Source of the DNA: Ricinus communis
Lineage: Eukaryota; Streptophyta; Magnoliopsida; Malpighiales; Euphorbiaceae
DNA length: 64,000 bases
Direction of reading: 5' to 3'
NCBI RefSeq assembly: GCF_019578655.1
Contig: NC_063259.1
Span: forward strand, 620,001-684,000
Under the pieces are notes generated by a model, which was given only the letters and a program-made list of their open reading frames with translations, was not told where the DNA came from and searched no databases. Position numbers and translations under genes: made by a program. Positions 34,260 through 46,437 of the stretch are shown here, one piece after another (the stretch's first letter is position 1; every line of letters starts with the position of its first letter).

Positions 34260-37143
34260 AGTGCCATAACCCATATTGCACCACCATATAGGTAGTGCCG
34301 CAACACACACAGGTTGTAGTTGTGGCATTGGCCATTCTTAATGTTACTCATATGAAGAATGTGAAAGGTTTATCTTCTACCCCTCATACTATAAAGGATC
34401 ACTCTTTAGTTGTTTACAATATCAATAAATCATTAACAAAATGTCTAGAATCATATAAAAGTTCAAGCAAAACAGGTTTAAGCAAACATAAGTAGTTTTT
34501 AGGTTTTGTTGTAATCTTTGTTGTAAGTCCTTCGTGGCTTATAAATAGGGAATAGAAAGAGTATACTTTGTGTTTGCTACTAAATCGTATCTTATGCGAG
34601 GAAAAATCTACTTCTACAAGCATAGTCTCTAAGACTCTACTTTTCTTATGTAATTACAATGATATGTTTTGGTTGGATCATCCCTTTCATTCAACATACC
34701 ATGAAGAAGGTATAATCATGTAAATCTATTTTTATATCATGTATAAGAGCAAGATGTAGTCATCTTAGAACCTTAGTTTTCTTGAGGCAATTCCTTAGTT
34801 ATATTTTATAATACACAAATATTTTTAAGATCTTTAATACATAGCATATTATATTTGCTTATTTTAGAATCAAAACCTAGTTCTTGAATTCTTCTTGGTT
34901 CAAAACTAGTGTTTTTCCAAATATTAACAAATAATGAAGTTTAAATTGGAAATTTTCTATGTTTTTCTTAAAAACAATGGTAGGGGCTTTAAGAAAATAA
35001 AATTTGTTTATTCAATTTTTATCTTTAAATTCTATGAAAATTGACATGTGACTAAAGAGTCAAATGGTGGTAGAATCACATGCAACTACTACAATTATTA
35101 AATTAATGATTAAAGAATTTAAATATAAATTCATGGTTGAAAAGATCAACCACAAGAAATTCTCGTACTAAAATATCAAAAAGATTTCAGACTGAAAAGA
35201 TTCAGAAAAAATAGAAATATTAACTATAAGGTTTAATCTTTTGACACATAGTCTTACAATTTTTTTGTTATATTTTAGAACTATAAGAATTAAACTGTTA
35301 ACAATTTACATCTCAATTTATTAATATTGTTAATTCAATAGTTATACCTCATTCATTTAATATTAATTACTAGTAATTCCATTACCATTTAATTTATTAT
35401 CAACTTAGCTTTTATCAAATACCAATTATATCAATTTTTATTAAGTTTAAAAATAAAAAACCAAATAGACAAAAAATAAACTCACAATTTAATTTTTTTT
35501 TAATTCTAGTCAATTAAATAAATTTTAGATAATCTAATAAGAGTAAACAACTCTATTTTTCGTTATTTATCCAATAAAATCAATTCTATATCAAACTTTA
35601 TTTAAAATACAATAGCTAAAACTATTAGTTGTATTAATGAATTTACGCACAAATTGTTAATGCTATAATTTTAAAATACTAAAATGTCATGAAAAAAATC
35701 ACAATACCTCTTATATTAAAAGAATAAATGACACAATTATGCCTTACAACTCAGTCCATCTTGTTGTGTGGTCCGAAAGCAGGGTATAAGTATAGGACTG
35801 CTGTCTCGCTCTTTTTTTTTTTTAATTTAAAGTTATAAAAAAGTAAATTATAAATTATAATTATAACAAATAAATTATAATTATAACAAATAAATTATGA
35901 TTTATAAAATAAATTATAATAAATTATATAATTTACTTAATAAAATTATATATTAAGTAAATTGTTTATATTTATAAAAATTAATTTTTACCTACATATT
36001 TTACGATTGCCATAATTATTTTGATTTTAAATAATAATATAAATTGAGTATATATAAAAATTAAATAGAATTTAATATTTTATAATAATTATAATATTTT
36101 TACAAATAATAATAAATTAAATACTTTTAATGTCATTCTTAATTTTTTTATGTATAAATTTAATTTTTTATGTGTTAAAAATAAGTACACAAGTTAAAAT
36201 ATGTTAAAATATAATAACATATGTTAAAAAAATTTATATCTCAAAATTTAATATATTTTTGTGATTTATATTGAAATATTTTTATGAATTATTAGTATTC
36301 ATAAAAGTTATCATTTTTCATAATATCATAAATTTCGTAAAAGTTATCATTTTTCATAATATCATTTATTTTTTCGCAATTAGTTTTACTTATGAAAATT
36401 AGTGTAATTTGTAAAAGAATATGAAGATAATTATCATTTTTCATAATTTAGCAATATATTTTACGATTACGAAAAATTTAATATTTTTTTAAACTTGTCA
36501 ATTTTTCATAAATTATTAAATTTTATAAAAATAATCATTTTTTTCATAATACCATTCATTTTTTCCACAACTAGTAACACTTATGACACATTAATATAAT
36601 TTATAAAAGAAATGAAAAAGATTGTCATCTTTCGTGATATAACAATGTATTTTGCGATTACAAAAATTTAGTATTTTTTATCAATTTGTCAAATTTTTCA
36701 TAAATTATTAATTTTATAAAAATAATTTTTTTACAATTAATAACACTTACAAAAAATTAATATAATTTATAAAAAATAGAAAAAATATTGTTATATTTTA
36801 TATAAAATATTAATTATTTTTATAATTATAAAATTATAAGAGTTGAAAAAATTCTCAGTCACTTTTACAGATTCAAGCTAATTAAAAATTAATAATGCCT
36901 AAAATAAAGTAATTTAAAAAATACTTTTAAAAAAAGGTTTACCTGACCGGACTCGTGGCAAGATATAAGACCCGAAAAGGACAAGGTCAAAATTTATATT
37001 TTCTCCAAATACTTGCTCAAATTTGGCAGTTTCCCTACATATAGGTCCCGCGGTTTATGGTACCTTAAAAAAATTAAAAAAGAAGGAAAAAGATTCATTT
37101 TGATTCTAAGCACTTTTTCTTCGTTCTTAACCCTCATCATTCT
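34260..37143. other. AT-rich spacer between the Gypsy element and the MBD4-like gene
   Basis: No convincing gene on either strand. A TATA-like CTTATAAATAGG at ~34,539 and neighbouring sequence look like a decayed LTR or promoter but match nothing else here. The short ORFs at 34,169-34,623 have no domain. Confidence 0.6.
35820..36880. repeat. Extremely AT-rich low-complexity block with recurring ATCATTTTTCATAA
   Basis: The words 'tatcatttttcataa', 'aaaaatttagtatttttt' and 'acttatgaaaattagt' recur imperfectly in several cycles between 36,280 and 36,800, each cycle roughly 200 bp long. There is no coding potential. It lies directly upstream of the MBD4-like gene promoter. Confidence 0.6.
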
Positions 37144-37150
37144 CTATATA
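37144..37150 (+). promoter_or_regulatory. TATA box of the MBD4-like gene
   Basis: CTATATA lies ~50 bp upstream of a short 5' UTR exon that ends at 37,199. Confidence 0.55.
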
Positions 37151-37199
37151 CACTCTGCATATCCATTCACCGCCGGCACTACCGCCGTCGAAGCCACAG

Positions 37200-37333
37200 G
37201 TGTGCTCCATATTTTTTTCAGGTTTTGCTTTCTGAGAACTGTTTTGTAGTTGTCACACTCACACAGAATTGCTCATTGATAGTTAGGGTTTTGATGAGTT
37301 GCGTTCGTTTTTGGGATTTTTCTTTTTTTGCAG
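37200..37333 (+). other. 5' UTR intron of the MBD4-like gene
   Basis: CACAG|GTGTGC at 37,199/37,200 and TTTTTTTGCAG at 37,323-37,333 make a good GT-AG intron between a noncoding leader exon and the exon with the start codon at 37,354. If unspliced, the reading frame would continue upstream to 37,225, but that segment reads like intron. Confidence 0.6.
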
Positions 37334-37353
37334 AGCACGTACCCAAAAACAAA

Positions 37354-40300
37354 ATGAAGAGAATTCTTGATTCCGATGCGACAAAGAGGAAAAAGAAGAA
37401 GAAGAGGAAGAGAGTGGTTTCTCCATATTTTGAACGAGTAGAAAGTACAATATCTAAAGTTGACAGTAATCTTGCATTTAATTCTCATGACTATGAGAGA
37501 AAAACGAAAAAGAAGAAAAAGAAGAGAGTGGTCTCTCCCTATTTTGAACGAGTAGAAAGTACAATATCTAAAGTTGATAATAATCTATCATTTGATTCTC
37601 ATGACCATGAGAGCAAACAGAAGAAGAAGAAGAAGAGAAAGAAGAAGAAGGGAGTGGTTTCTCCTTATTTTGAACGAGCAGAATGTATGATATCTAAGGA
37701 TGAGCCAGTTGACAATAATTTAACATTTGATTCTTATGACCCAGTCGAAGAAAAGAAGAACAAGAGAGTTTCTCCTTTTCTTGCTCAAGCTGAAAGTAGA
37801 ATCTCTAAGGATGAGAATGTTGACAATAATTTAACTCTTCATGGCCATGCGAGAGAAAAGAAAAAGAAGAAAAAAAGTGGCACTTTTACTCTTAATTTGG
37901 AAGAGGAACAAGGAGGCGCCAATGTGGTTTCTCGTGGGGATGGCAAGGAGAAGGCAAACAAGAGAAAAAGGAAGAAGAATGATGGTGCTATATACCCAAA
38001 CAAGACAAGGGATACTGTCTCCTCTGATGCACAAATGAGAGATATAGTGAAGCTGACAGAGATAAATGTGGCGTCTGATGGGAACATGGCTACTGATGAT
38101 TGTAAGACTTCTGCAAAGAATTTGCTAAATGAGCAAATGGTTGCCCCTAATGCAGGGATGAGTTTTGAAGATGTGCTTTCCAAATACGCATACAAAAGTG
38201 ATGGCCGGTTGAATTTTAGGGACAAGAAGATTCTTGGCGCTCCTCATTACCCAATGGTTGTGAAGAATATTGAGAAATATGAAGAATCCGAGAATAAGAT
38301 CAGCAAAGAAGCAGAGGGAACGCTTAAAATCACTGAGAATGAGGCTGCTCCTTTGCCAGCTATTCCTTATGGAAACTCAGGATCCCAAATATCAGAAGTC
38401 GGGAATGTAACTCCAACTAGGAATATAGAGAATGAAAAACCAAACAGCAGAGTCCACATACAAGTTCGTAAGGTTTCCCCCAATTTTAATTTGTCCATTG
38501 GACAGCAAGAATGCATGAAAATCAAACCCCTAAAACCATGTGAAAGAGTTGGTCTTACAGTTCGAAATGTCTCCCCCTACTTCCAAAAGGTACCCAAACA
38601 AGAAGAAGAAGAAGCTGCAGATAGCAACATGATCGATAACAAACATGGACAGAAAAAGTTACCAGAAAAGAAAAAAAGACCAGCTCGGAAGAGTATTACT
38701 CTTTCTGCTGCTGAAAAGCGAAGTGAGGCTTATCGAAGAAAAACTCCAGACAACACATGGAAGCCACCACGATCTGATTTTGGGCTCCTCCAAGAGGATC
38801 ATGCCAGTGACCCTTGGAGAGTGCTGGTTATATGCATGCTTCTTAACTGCACAACTGGTAAGCAGGTATATGGTCCCTTACTCTTCCATTATAACTAGTA
38901 AAAGCCCATGGACTAGCACTCTTACATGCATGTAGATGTGTCCAGCTATTTTATACATCAATAATGTACTGTGGTTGAGCTCCCATCATAGTGGGAAAAG
39001 AGGATTGAGGCTGAGAAAGAAGGAAGTCTTCAGGGATTAGATGCTTTTGAGGATTAAATCTTTAATGTGAGTCTAGATTAAAAGGCTAAAAGAAGTGGTG
39101 AAACCTGCAAAATGTTGTCTTCAAATTGTGTTGGTGTATCTGTATTGGTAGCTGGTGATGTCTTGCATAATTCTATCCTACAAAAAAAATCTACCAATTA
39201 CTTATGCTCCCTTTAAGATCACCATAACCATAAAATGCTGATAAAATAATAATCCCATCATAGAGGAAATGCTTACCAAAGTGTTAGAAAATTCTTGCAT
39301 TTGCACCTTGTTACTCTAGCCTACTGCAGCTATCTATCTCCTTATATTGTAGATAATTCTGCTGTATATGCACCCTGACAAATTTTATTCATTAATGTGC
39401 TATCTGGCTGCAAATCTAGTTCACACATTACATCAATTGACATGGTAGTGAACTAATATTATGGATGGAGGAGCAAATTTTGTCATTAACTGTTCATTTA
39501 TGAATGCTAATTTTTCATTTGAAAATTGAAGCTAATTTAGTATTTTTTCATTCAGTTGGTGAATTGCTAGCTGATAATAGTATGTATATCTAGATTGTAT
39601 TCCGTGTGACATTTAGGTGCTTGTTCCCCTTCTTCTTTACAAAAGGTCAGGCATATTCTCTATGCTGGATTCAAATGCTTGATCTTGGGCATGCATGCTT
39701 GATTAAATGAGAAGAAAATAGTAGAGAGCTTGTTCTGTTCACTGTCTCTATATGTTAATATTTGCTTTCCATATTTTGGAAGATGATAATCTAATTTGTA
39801 GGACTTAGGCCATTTGAGGGGCAAATGGTTTGGAAACATGTATGCTTTTTTTGCCATTTTGAAGCATAATCTTGAATTGAAGTTGAGCACAAAACCACTG
39901 CTTTCTCTAGAGTGTTGTCACACAAGATATTATTTAGTTCTGTTTTAATATTGGAAGAGCAGAGCAAGACCTTTTTAAGGAACATGCGCCTTTGGTATCT
40001 TAAAATTGGTAACTGAAATTGGTAGTTAATTCCATATTCGCCAGTGAAACCGGTACCTAGGTGGAAAAAAACCCTTCTCTCATATGTGGGAAAAATCACA
40101 AGGGAAAGCGCCAATGGGTAGAAAACTTATTGATCCTGGCTCGGAAAAGTGACCGACCAGGGCCCTATTGACAACCATCGCCCATTTGGCAGGAGTTGAA
40201 AAAGCACATCGCAAAATGGAGGTTTGAGGAACTGAACTTTCTTCTCTGCCAAAAGATCTCTGAAATACTGGCTTCATAAACATCTATGAGCAATCTGGTT

Positions 40301-41435
40301 GGAAAAGGAACTGAATATGGTTTGAGAATTTCAAGCCAAGTGCTACAAGGTGCAAGATTAGGATCATGATGTGGGTGCTGCTCACTGTCTTTATATGTCA
40401 AGCGATTCACTAGTGAATCGGGCTGATTCGTCAATTCAGTATTTGTCTTTGTCATACTTATAGGACTCAATTATTTAAAAATGATAAAATATAACTTAAA
40501 TTTCATTGTGAAAACAGCCACTAACCCTCCCGAACAACTCTTTCTAATCGTGTTCATCAACATATTCTACTTCTATTCTAGTATTCCCCCCACTGAATAG
40601 ATTTATAATTTCTTTCCCTGGATGATATGGAATATACATAGTACTTGTCCATGTTAAATTATAATGAGATATTCAATATCGTTAGGTTTATATAAGCATT
40701 TGCATTTTAGATGAATTGATCATGATGGGGCCTTGGACCTGCGTTTCTTACTTTATAAGCAACGTATTTTATTTGTTTGACGATTGTATTAAAAGTTGAT
40801 GTTCCTGACTCATTATATAAGTATTTCGATTCTCAATTCTTTTGCAACTATGTGCCTATCCATGTCAGTTCAGTTCTTTCTTGCACTTGTACTATTATTG
40901 TTCTTTTGCATGTATCTTGATTTGGTTAAATATCCATTTGTTTTGAGCAGTTCTACTAGGGATGGACTATTTGCTTACAGCAGTGATGTAACTGCTTAAC
41001 AAGTGACTTACTTTTGTTGCAGGTTCGGGGAGTCATATCAGATTTCTTTACTCTGTGTCCTGATGCAAAGGCTGCCACTGAAGCCAAAACAGAGGAGATC
41101 GAAAAGATAATTGTACCTCTAGGTTTGCAGAAGAAGAGGGCAGTTATGATACAACGCTTATCTCAGGAGTATTTGGCGGATGACTGGACCCATGTGACCC
41201 AGCTGCATGGTGTTGGAAAGTAAGTCTGGGACTCGTCTTTTGTTTAATTTCTTTCAAGGTAGCTCCTGGATTGGCATTGAACTCATCTTTTATGCTCTCT
41301 CATTTCTGGTTATTCAGGTATGCTGCTGATGCCTATGCAATTTTCTGTACGGGAAAGTGGGATCAGGTGCGTCCCAAAGATCACATGCTCAATTACTATT
41401 GGGATTTTCTTCACAAGATCAACATTGCTTCTTAG
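37354..41435 (+). CDS. MBD4L: MBD4-like DNA glycosylase (HhH-GPD), 3 coding exons
   Basis: Exons 37,354-38,865, 41,023-41,219 and 41,318-41,435 give 608 codons with all phases closing. The last ~140 residues are the glycosylase domain: [20 protein letters not shown], then [38 protein letters not shown] as the helix-hairpin-helix, and [15 protein letters not shown]. The Asp of PKDH matches the catalytic Asp of MBD4. Plant MBD4-like enzymes remove uracil or thymine from G mismatches in nuclear DNA and lack a methyl-CpG-binding domain; none is seen here. The N-terminus (residues ~1-190) has four lysine-rich repeats of ~40-45 aa starting [11 protein letters not shown] or a variant; later VSPNF and VSPYF occur singly. 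Basic runs [10 protein letters not shown] are likely nuclear-localisation signals. Intron 2 is 2,157 bp. Start chosen: first ATG after the UTR intron. Confidence 0.9.
38866..41022 (+). other. 2.2-kb intron of the MBD4-like gene
   Basis: Donor CAG|GTATAT and acceptor TTGTTGCAG|GTTCGG; the codons GGT AAG CAG | GTT CGG match MBD4-type sequence across the junction. The minus-strand ORFs at 39,660-40,470 lack any recognisable domain; two of them share a TYKDSEQ/TYRDSEQ word from a short repeated sequence (39,735 and 40,380), perhaps a small transposon scar. Confidence 0.8.
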
Positions 41436-42978
41436 GCATTCGTTTTGTCTATTTAACTAATTGGATGGTTGATAAGAGACTGCATATGTTTTGGACAGTG
41501 TCCCACAGTAATAGGAAAGAAATAGGAGAATTTTTGTTTGGAGGAATAGTTCAGGAGGACTGAATTAATTCCCATTTATTCTACTTCTGTCCATGAATCA
41601 ACATTGGGCCTTTTGTTTTAGCCGCCATAGCAAATGGATATTTTTATTAATTTTTGTAAATGATTTTGCTACCAAGGAATGAAAAGAGGATAGGCGGAGC
41701 TTTATATGTTTATCAGTTATTGCCATATAAATTGCAAATTTATTTGATTCATTCTATATTTGCAAAGACACCTCTGCTAAGAAAAATTAACATAAGCAAC
41801 ATTGTTGACTTTGTTAGAATTTTAATAAGATATTTGATATGAATATCTGATAACTAAGCAAAATATTATTTTACTGTAGTTTTACAGGTAAACAACATGC
41901 TGGATTTTTTTAATTAATGTACAATAGTCTTGGCTACATAATTTTTTAAAATTAAATCAAAATTAAAATAACTTTAATTATGTCAGTTAAATTCAGCGAT
42001 AACTTTAGTGATGAGTGTGAAATTGATATGCAAGTACAGTATTATATTTGGGTTAGTGGAGTAATATAGATATATTAAGCAGAAACACAATTGTCAAGCT
42101 AATCAAAATAATTTGAATTATAGAAACATGTTAATCAATGTGCTATATGTAGTAATGGCAGAAACATAATTTATAGAGAATACAAGCTTATGAACATATC
42201 TTTCACTCCTCCAGTTACAGTTGATGTAAATCCTAAATCAAGGAAAGTAGCAACTTCTGTAGCACCAAGTGCTTTATGTGAAATACCTAGATATGGCAGC
42301 CATAAAAAGTGGTGGTGCATCTAACTATCTATGTATTTTAATACCAAAACCAGTAAATGTGCTCTCTTTTCCTTATTGACATAGAAACAAACTTTGTTTA
42401 GCTATGAAGCATTGCAAAAGTATAGTAAAAGATTAAAATTGAGAGACAATTAACTAAAATAAAATGATTCATAGCCATATTTTGACGTTTTCCATATGAA
42501 AAGGAAATAATAATTTTGACTGAACAAATATGCTGTTCTGAGTTCAGAGGGAAACATAATTATTGTGGAGATTAAATAGTGCCGCCCCTAACTTAATGCT
42601 GTGTTGACGCAAGAGTGAAAATTGGAGAAAATTGAGGTTAAGGTATTAAATTTTAGAGATAGTGGTGGTGGGTATAGCTGTTTAGAGCAATAAAATCTCC
42701 TTAAACAGCACTCCTTTAATTAATAAAAGTTTGACACTAAACAGGTAAAAGTAATATAAGGAAGGAAAATTCTACTATATGTTAGATAGAATATCCGTAG
42801 GTCAAACTCAAAGGTAAACTAATTATGTTAGTAATTAATCACAGGAAATTTTTTTAAACATTTTTCTTTTTGGTTAAGGGAAGAGGATCGAGAAAATCCA
42901 CTGATATGATTAGTATAGTAACTAAGGCGGGAAGAAGAAAAGGAAGTCAATGGACACTGCCTTTTCTCTCTTTATCAG
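41436..42978. other. Intergenic region between the two DNA glycosylase genes
   Basis: AT-rich spacer with no domain-bearing ORF. It includes the 3' flank of the MBD4-like gene and the upstream region of the next gene. The short ORFs 41,357-41,563 and 41,660-41,842 are out-of-frame or chance readings. Confidence 0.6.
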
Positions 42979-42986
42979 TATATATA
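42979..42986 (+). promoter_or_regulatory. TATA box of the second glycosylase gene
   Basis: TATATATA lies 74-81 bp upstream of the start codon at 43,060, at a plausible distance for a short 5' UTR. Confidence 0.55.
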
Positions 42987-43059
42987 CGTGTAGAAATTTG
43001 TTTTAATTAGTTCATGTGGTTACTTTTGTTTTTGAGAATAGAATTAGAGGCAACAAGAA

Positions 43060-46000
43060 ATGACTTCAGGTGATGCTTGTTTTTTTCTGGCACTGAGTAA
43101 AAGTGAGAGTTTTGATTTGGAGAAAGTAGTGTGCAACCATGGCTTTTTCATGATGGCCCCAAACCGATGGCTGCCTGAAACCAAGACGCTGCAGCGCCCT
43201 TTACGTATTCGAGAAGACACAAAGTCTGTTCTTATTTCTATCTCTCAACCTCTCAATCACCATCTTCGCATTGTTGCTCATGACATTCAAAACCTCACTT
43301 CTGAAGATCGTCAAACTATGCTGGTAATTTACTGAAATTATTATATATTATGTATATGCACGAGTGTGTTTGAGTTATCAGAAACTTTTTACAATGGATG
43401 TATTTTTGGCAGAATCAAGTGCGTCGAATGCTAAGGATATCGGAAAAAGATGAAAGGGAGGTAAAAGAATTCCAAGAAATGCATGCTGAAGCCAAAAAGA
43501 AAGGGTTTGGTAGACTCTTTCGATCTCCTTCCCTCTTTGAAGACGCTGTCAAGTCTATTCTTCTCTGCAATTGCTTGTAAGTTGTCTTAATTAATTAATA
43601 AATCAAGGAGAAATCTTCTCCATGTTGCTTGGAAGGACCGAAGAATAAAAGAGTCTCCTAATTAAAATCTATATAATCTCTTTCATCAATTAAATAATCT
43701 TTTTCATCAATTAAATGTTTACTATTTGATCCACTTGTCTTATTAATCTTTAATCCCTGTGGTCTCACTTTTCTTATTAGAATACTTATTGGCACAGTGA
43801 GAGAATTGCAAGTCTGAATTTTCTTTTCCTGCTTAAAATGGAAAAATGCTTATCATGGATATATTTGAACTTCAGTTGTTGAACCCAATATTAGATTTAG
43901 CCAAACCATTATCACTAACGGTGCTTAATGCAGTTAAAAAGGTTTTATAAATTATTTTGTCTTAAATCCTTCATGTTAGGGACTCTTTATTCATCAATAA
44001 AAGTCAATAATTCAATTGTTATACATAGCCAGTAAACTAGTTAAGGATATCGATACCGAGGATAGTGGACTAACAAAAACTCTAATTCTACCTGTTGCTC
44101 TCTCCCTAACACTAACAAGTACTTCAATATTGTCCATGAAATCTTTGATGCAATTGTTCTCTCTCTCTCTCTCTCTCTCTCTAAAAAGTAAAGCTAACTA
44201 ATCTTAATTAATTGATGAAATAGAACATGGAGATTTTACTAAGGGAAGATTTAACAACATTAGAACTATTAGATGAAACTTAATTCATGGCTAAGATATA
44301 TTGTATAAATATACATATACGTTTACTAATCCGCAACATAATTAGTTATAATTTGATTTAGTTCACTAGGATACCCCAATTTACTACCCTTTCATTTCCT
44401 GCAATTTTCCTTCTTTGTTATAACACCATCTTTTCTCCTCTTAAGCTCCCAAAAATCTTATATGCCTGTTTGCTTGGTCTCTGGTCTATCAAAGCTTTAA
44501 GCTTTTATTTTTCTTTCCTTTTCCTGTTAAGACAATGAAGAGACTTTAAAATTCGCTTCTTGAAGAGAAGACCGTAAATCTGTACTTTCACTTGTGTTGA
44601 TTTCTACTAACTAGAAATACAAGATAAATTTAGCTATTTATATTTAAATCTGAATTGAGTAGTGCTATATATCTCTGAAAAATCAATTTAAAATTTTTGC
44701 ACTTGGAATAGAATTTCATTTTCATATTTTTATAGAAATTAAAATTTTCCATCTGGGTTATTAAAAAGTGCTGCATTAGTTAGTAAATTTTCTCTGTTTT
44801 TTATCTTTGAATTTGATAAAAGTACTTATTTTCTTTTGGTGTAATAACAGAAGCACCTTGAGCACCCATAGACTGAGTCTGGCAATGGATGCATATCTCA
44901 ACTTAGGCAAAGTAACAAGTTCTTTGCAAAATGGACTTGAGATTATGTTGCAATTTTTAGTTGTAATATTTCTCCCATATATCCTCACAGCACTGTTAGA
45001 TTACTTTGATATTTACTTGCTATGGCTGAGTGCTTCTAAAGTATGGCCTGCCTCTATGGTGGTCTTTTACAATAGAAACTGGTCAAGAAAGTAAGAAGTG
45101 TTTATCCACTCTCTTTTCTGTTCTTGAAATCAAATCCTGCTTTTAGTTGAGATTTCCAAATTCCATGGTTGGGGTGAGGATATTTTACTCCAGTCAATAA
45201 ATTGTCAATTAGGTTGTGAATTAAGTAATTATGGTTGTGGTAATAGCTCCAACTTATTTTATAGCATTGATATTACATAAAAATAAGGAAAACAACTTAA
45301 TTTTCTGTTATAGCTTAAGGATTTGCAGAATTATTTTGACATTATAACGGTAAAATGAAGAAATTACTGTATATGTGTAAAGAAACTTGATTTGATTGTG
45401 TCATAATTGATGCTTATATGCATAAATTTCTTTTATTTTTTGGTTGCATCTTTCTTGATGATTTTTTCTCATTCTTAAATGAATTATAACTTAACATCAG
45501 TTCTTTTACATTAATGCATTTTCCCTTGATGAATGGTAGGTGGAAGAGGGCATTAAGCATGGCTGAAGCTCTTTGCCAGCTTCAACCTAAACTTGCTTCT
45601 GAATTAGCATATTACATCTCAAAATCAAAAAGGACAGGAAAAGTATTCATCCCCTGTCCAGTGCTGAAAGGTCAAAAGAGAAAAGATGAGACACAGTCGA
45701 TTATGCCTAACAAACGACTAATATTAGACTCCACAACTAATTTTCCTACCTTGAAAGAATTGGCTATGGTAGATGAGGATTATTTGAAGGAACAATGTAA
45801 TCTTGGGCATAGAGCCAAAAGCATTATTGATCTTGTTAGATGTATTGAGAATGGCAAACTAGAGCTTAATAAATTTGATCAGGATCCATTGCCGTCGTAC
45901 GAGATACTCAGCAAGCAACTTTTGAAAGTCAAAGGTGTTGGTCGATTTGCATCTGCCAATATACTCATGTGCCTTGGATTTTATCGTCAAATTCCAGCAG

Positions 46001-46437
46001 ATAGTGAAACTGTGCGACTTGTACGAACGGTAAGTTCCAAGTATCTTCAGCATGTCTCACTTGTACTGTCCACACACACACACGTATATTCTCTGTAGAC
46101 ATGAATCCTTATTTTGTATTTGCAAGGTACATGCCAGGGAAATTTGCACCAGCAAGACCATTGAAAAGGATGTTAAAGAAATTTACGATAAGTATGAACC
46201 ATTCCAATGCTTGGCATACTGGTGGGTAGAGTTTGCTAGTTATAATATCACTGATGGGAGTTCTGAGTTTTGTAAATGTAAATTCCAATTCCTTGCTTTT
46301 CCTCATTTGTTTGCAGGCTGGAACTCTTGAATGACTATGAGAAGAGAGTTGGGAAGCTAAGTAAGTTGCCTTACTCTAGCTATCAAATGGTTACTGGAAG
46401 CATTAATCAGCTGGAAATGGCTGAAATGAAGAATTAA
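43060..46437 (+). CDS. HhH-GPD DNA glycosylase-superfamily protein, 5 exons
   Basis: Exons 43,060-43,323, 43,413-43,576, 45,540-46,029, 46,127-46,221 and 46,317-46,437 give 377 codons; every junction is GT-AG and every split codon closes (CTT+G, TG+G). The N-terminal half includes LEKVVCNHGFFMMAPNRW and FRSPSLFEDAVKSILLCNC, like the DNA-binding fold of plant 'DNA glycosylase superfamily' (At3g50880-type) proteins. The helix-hairpin-helix is LLKVKGVGRFASANILMCLG, and the catalytic loop is IPADSETVRLVR with the Asp in place. A nuclear base-excision role is inferred from the family; the substrate is not deducible from sequence. The gene is on the same strand as the MBD4-like gene, 1.6 kb downstream. 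The two are different subfamilies, so this is not a recent tandem duplicate. Confidence 0.9.
44158..44182. repeat. (CT)n microsatellite in intron 2 of the second glycosylase gene
   Basis: About 12 uninterrupted CT units. The host intron (43,577-45,539) holds no other recognisable feature; the ORF at 44,807-45,094 in it has no domain. Confidence 0.95.

Noticed and set aside
34295..34495. Small protein gene at 34.3 kb
   Set aside because: Composition is arbitrary, there is no domain, and it lies against a decayed LTR-like promoter sequence.
37225..37353. Longer N-terminus for the MBD4-like protein
   Set aside because: The frame is open, but the segment ends in a polypyrimidine tract with CAG and begins just after a good GT donor, so it reads as an intron.
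39660..40470. Minus-strand gene inside the MBD4-like intron
   Set aside because: Short overlapping ORFs without domains; only a short shared repeat word connects them.
44807..45094. Extra exon of the second glycosylase gene
   Set aside because: The junction 43,576|45,540 closes the codon and joins family-like sequence directly (CNCL-WKRALSMAEALCQLQ); the ORF in between has no similarity to the family.
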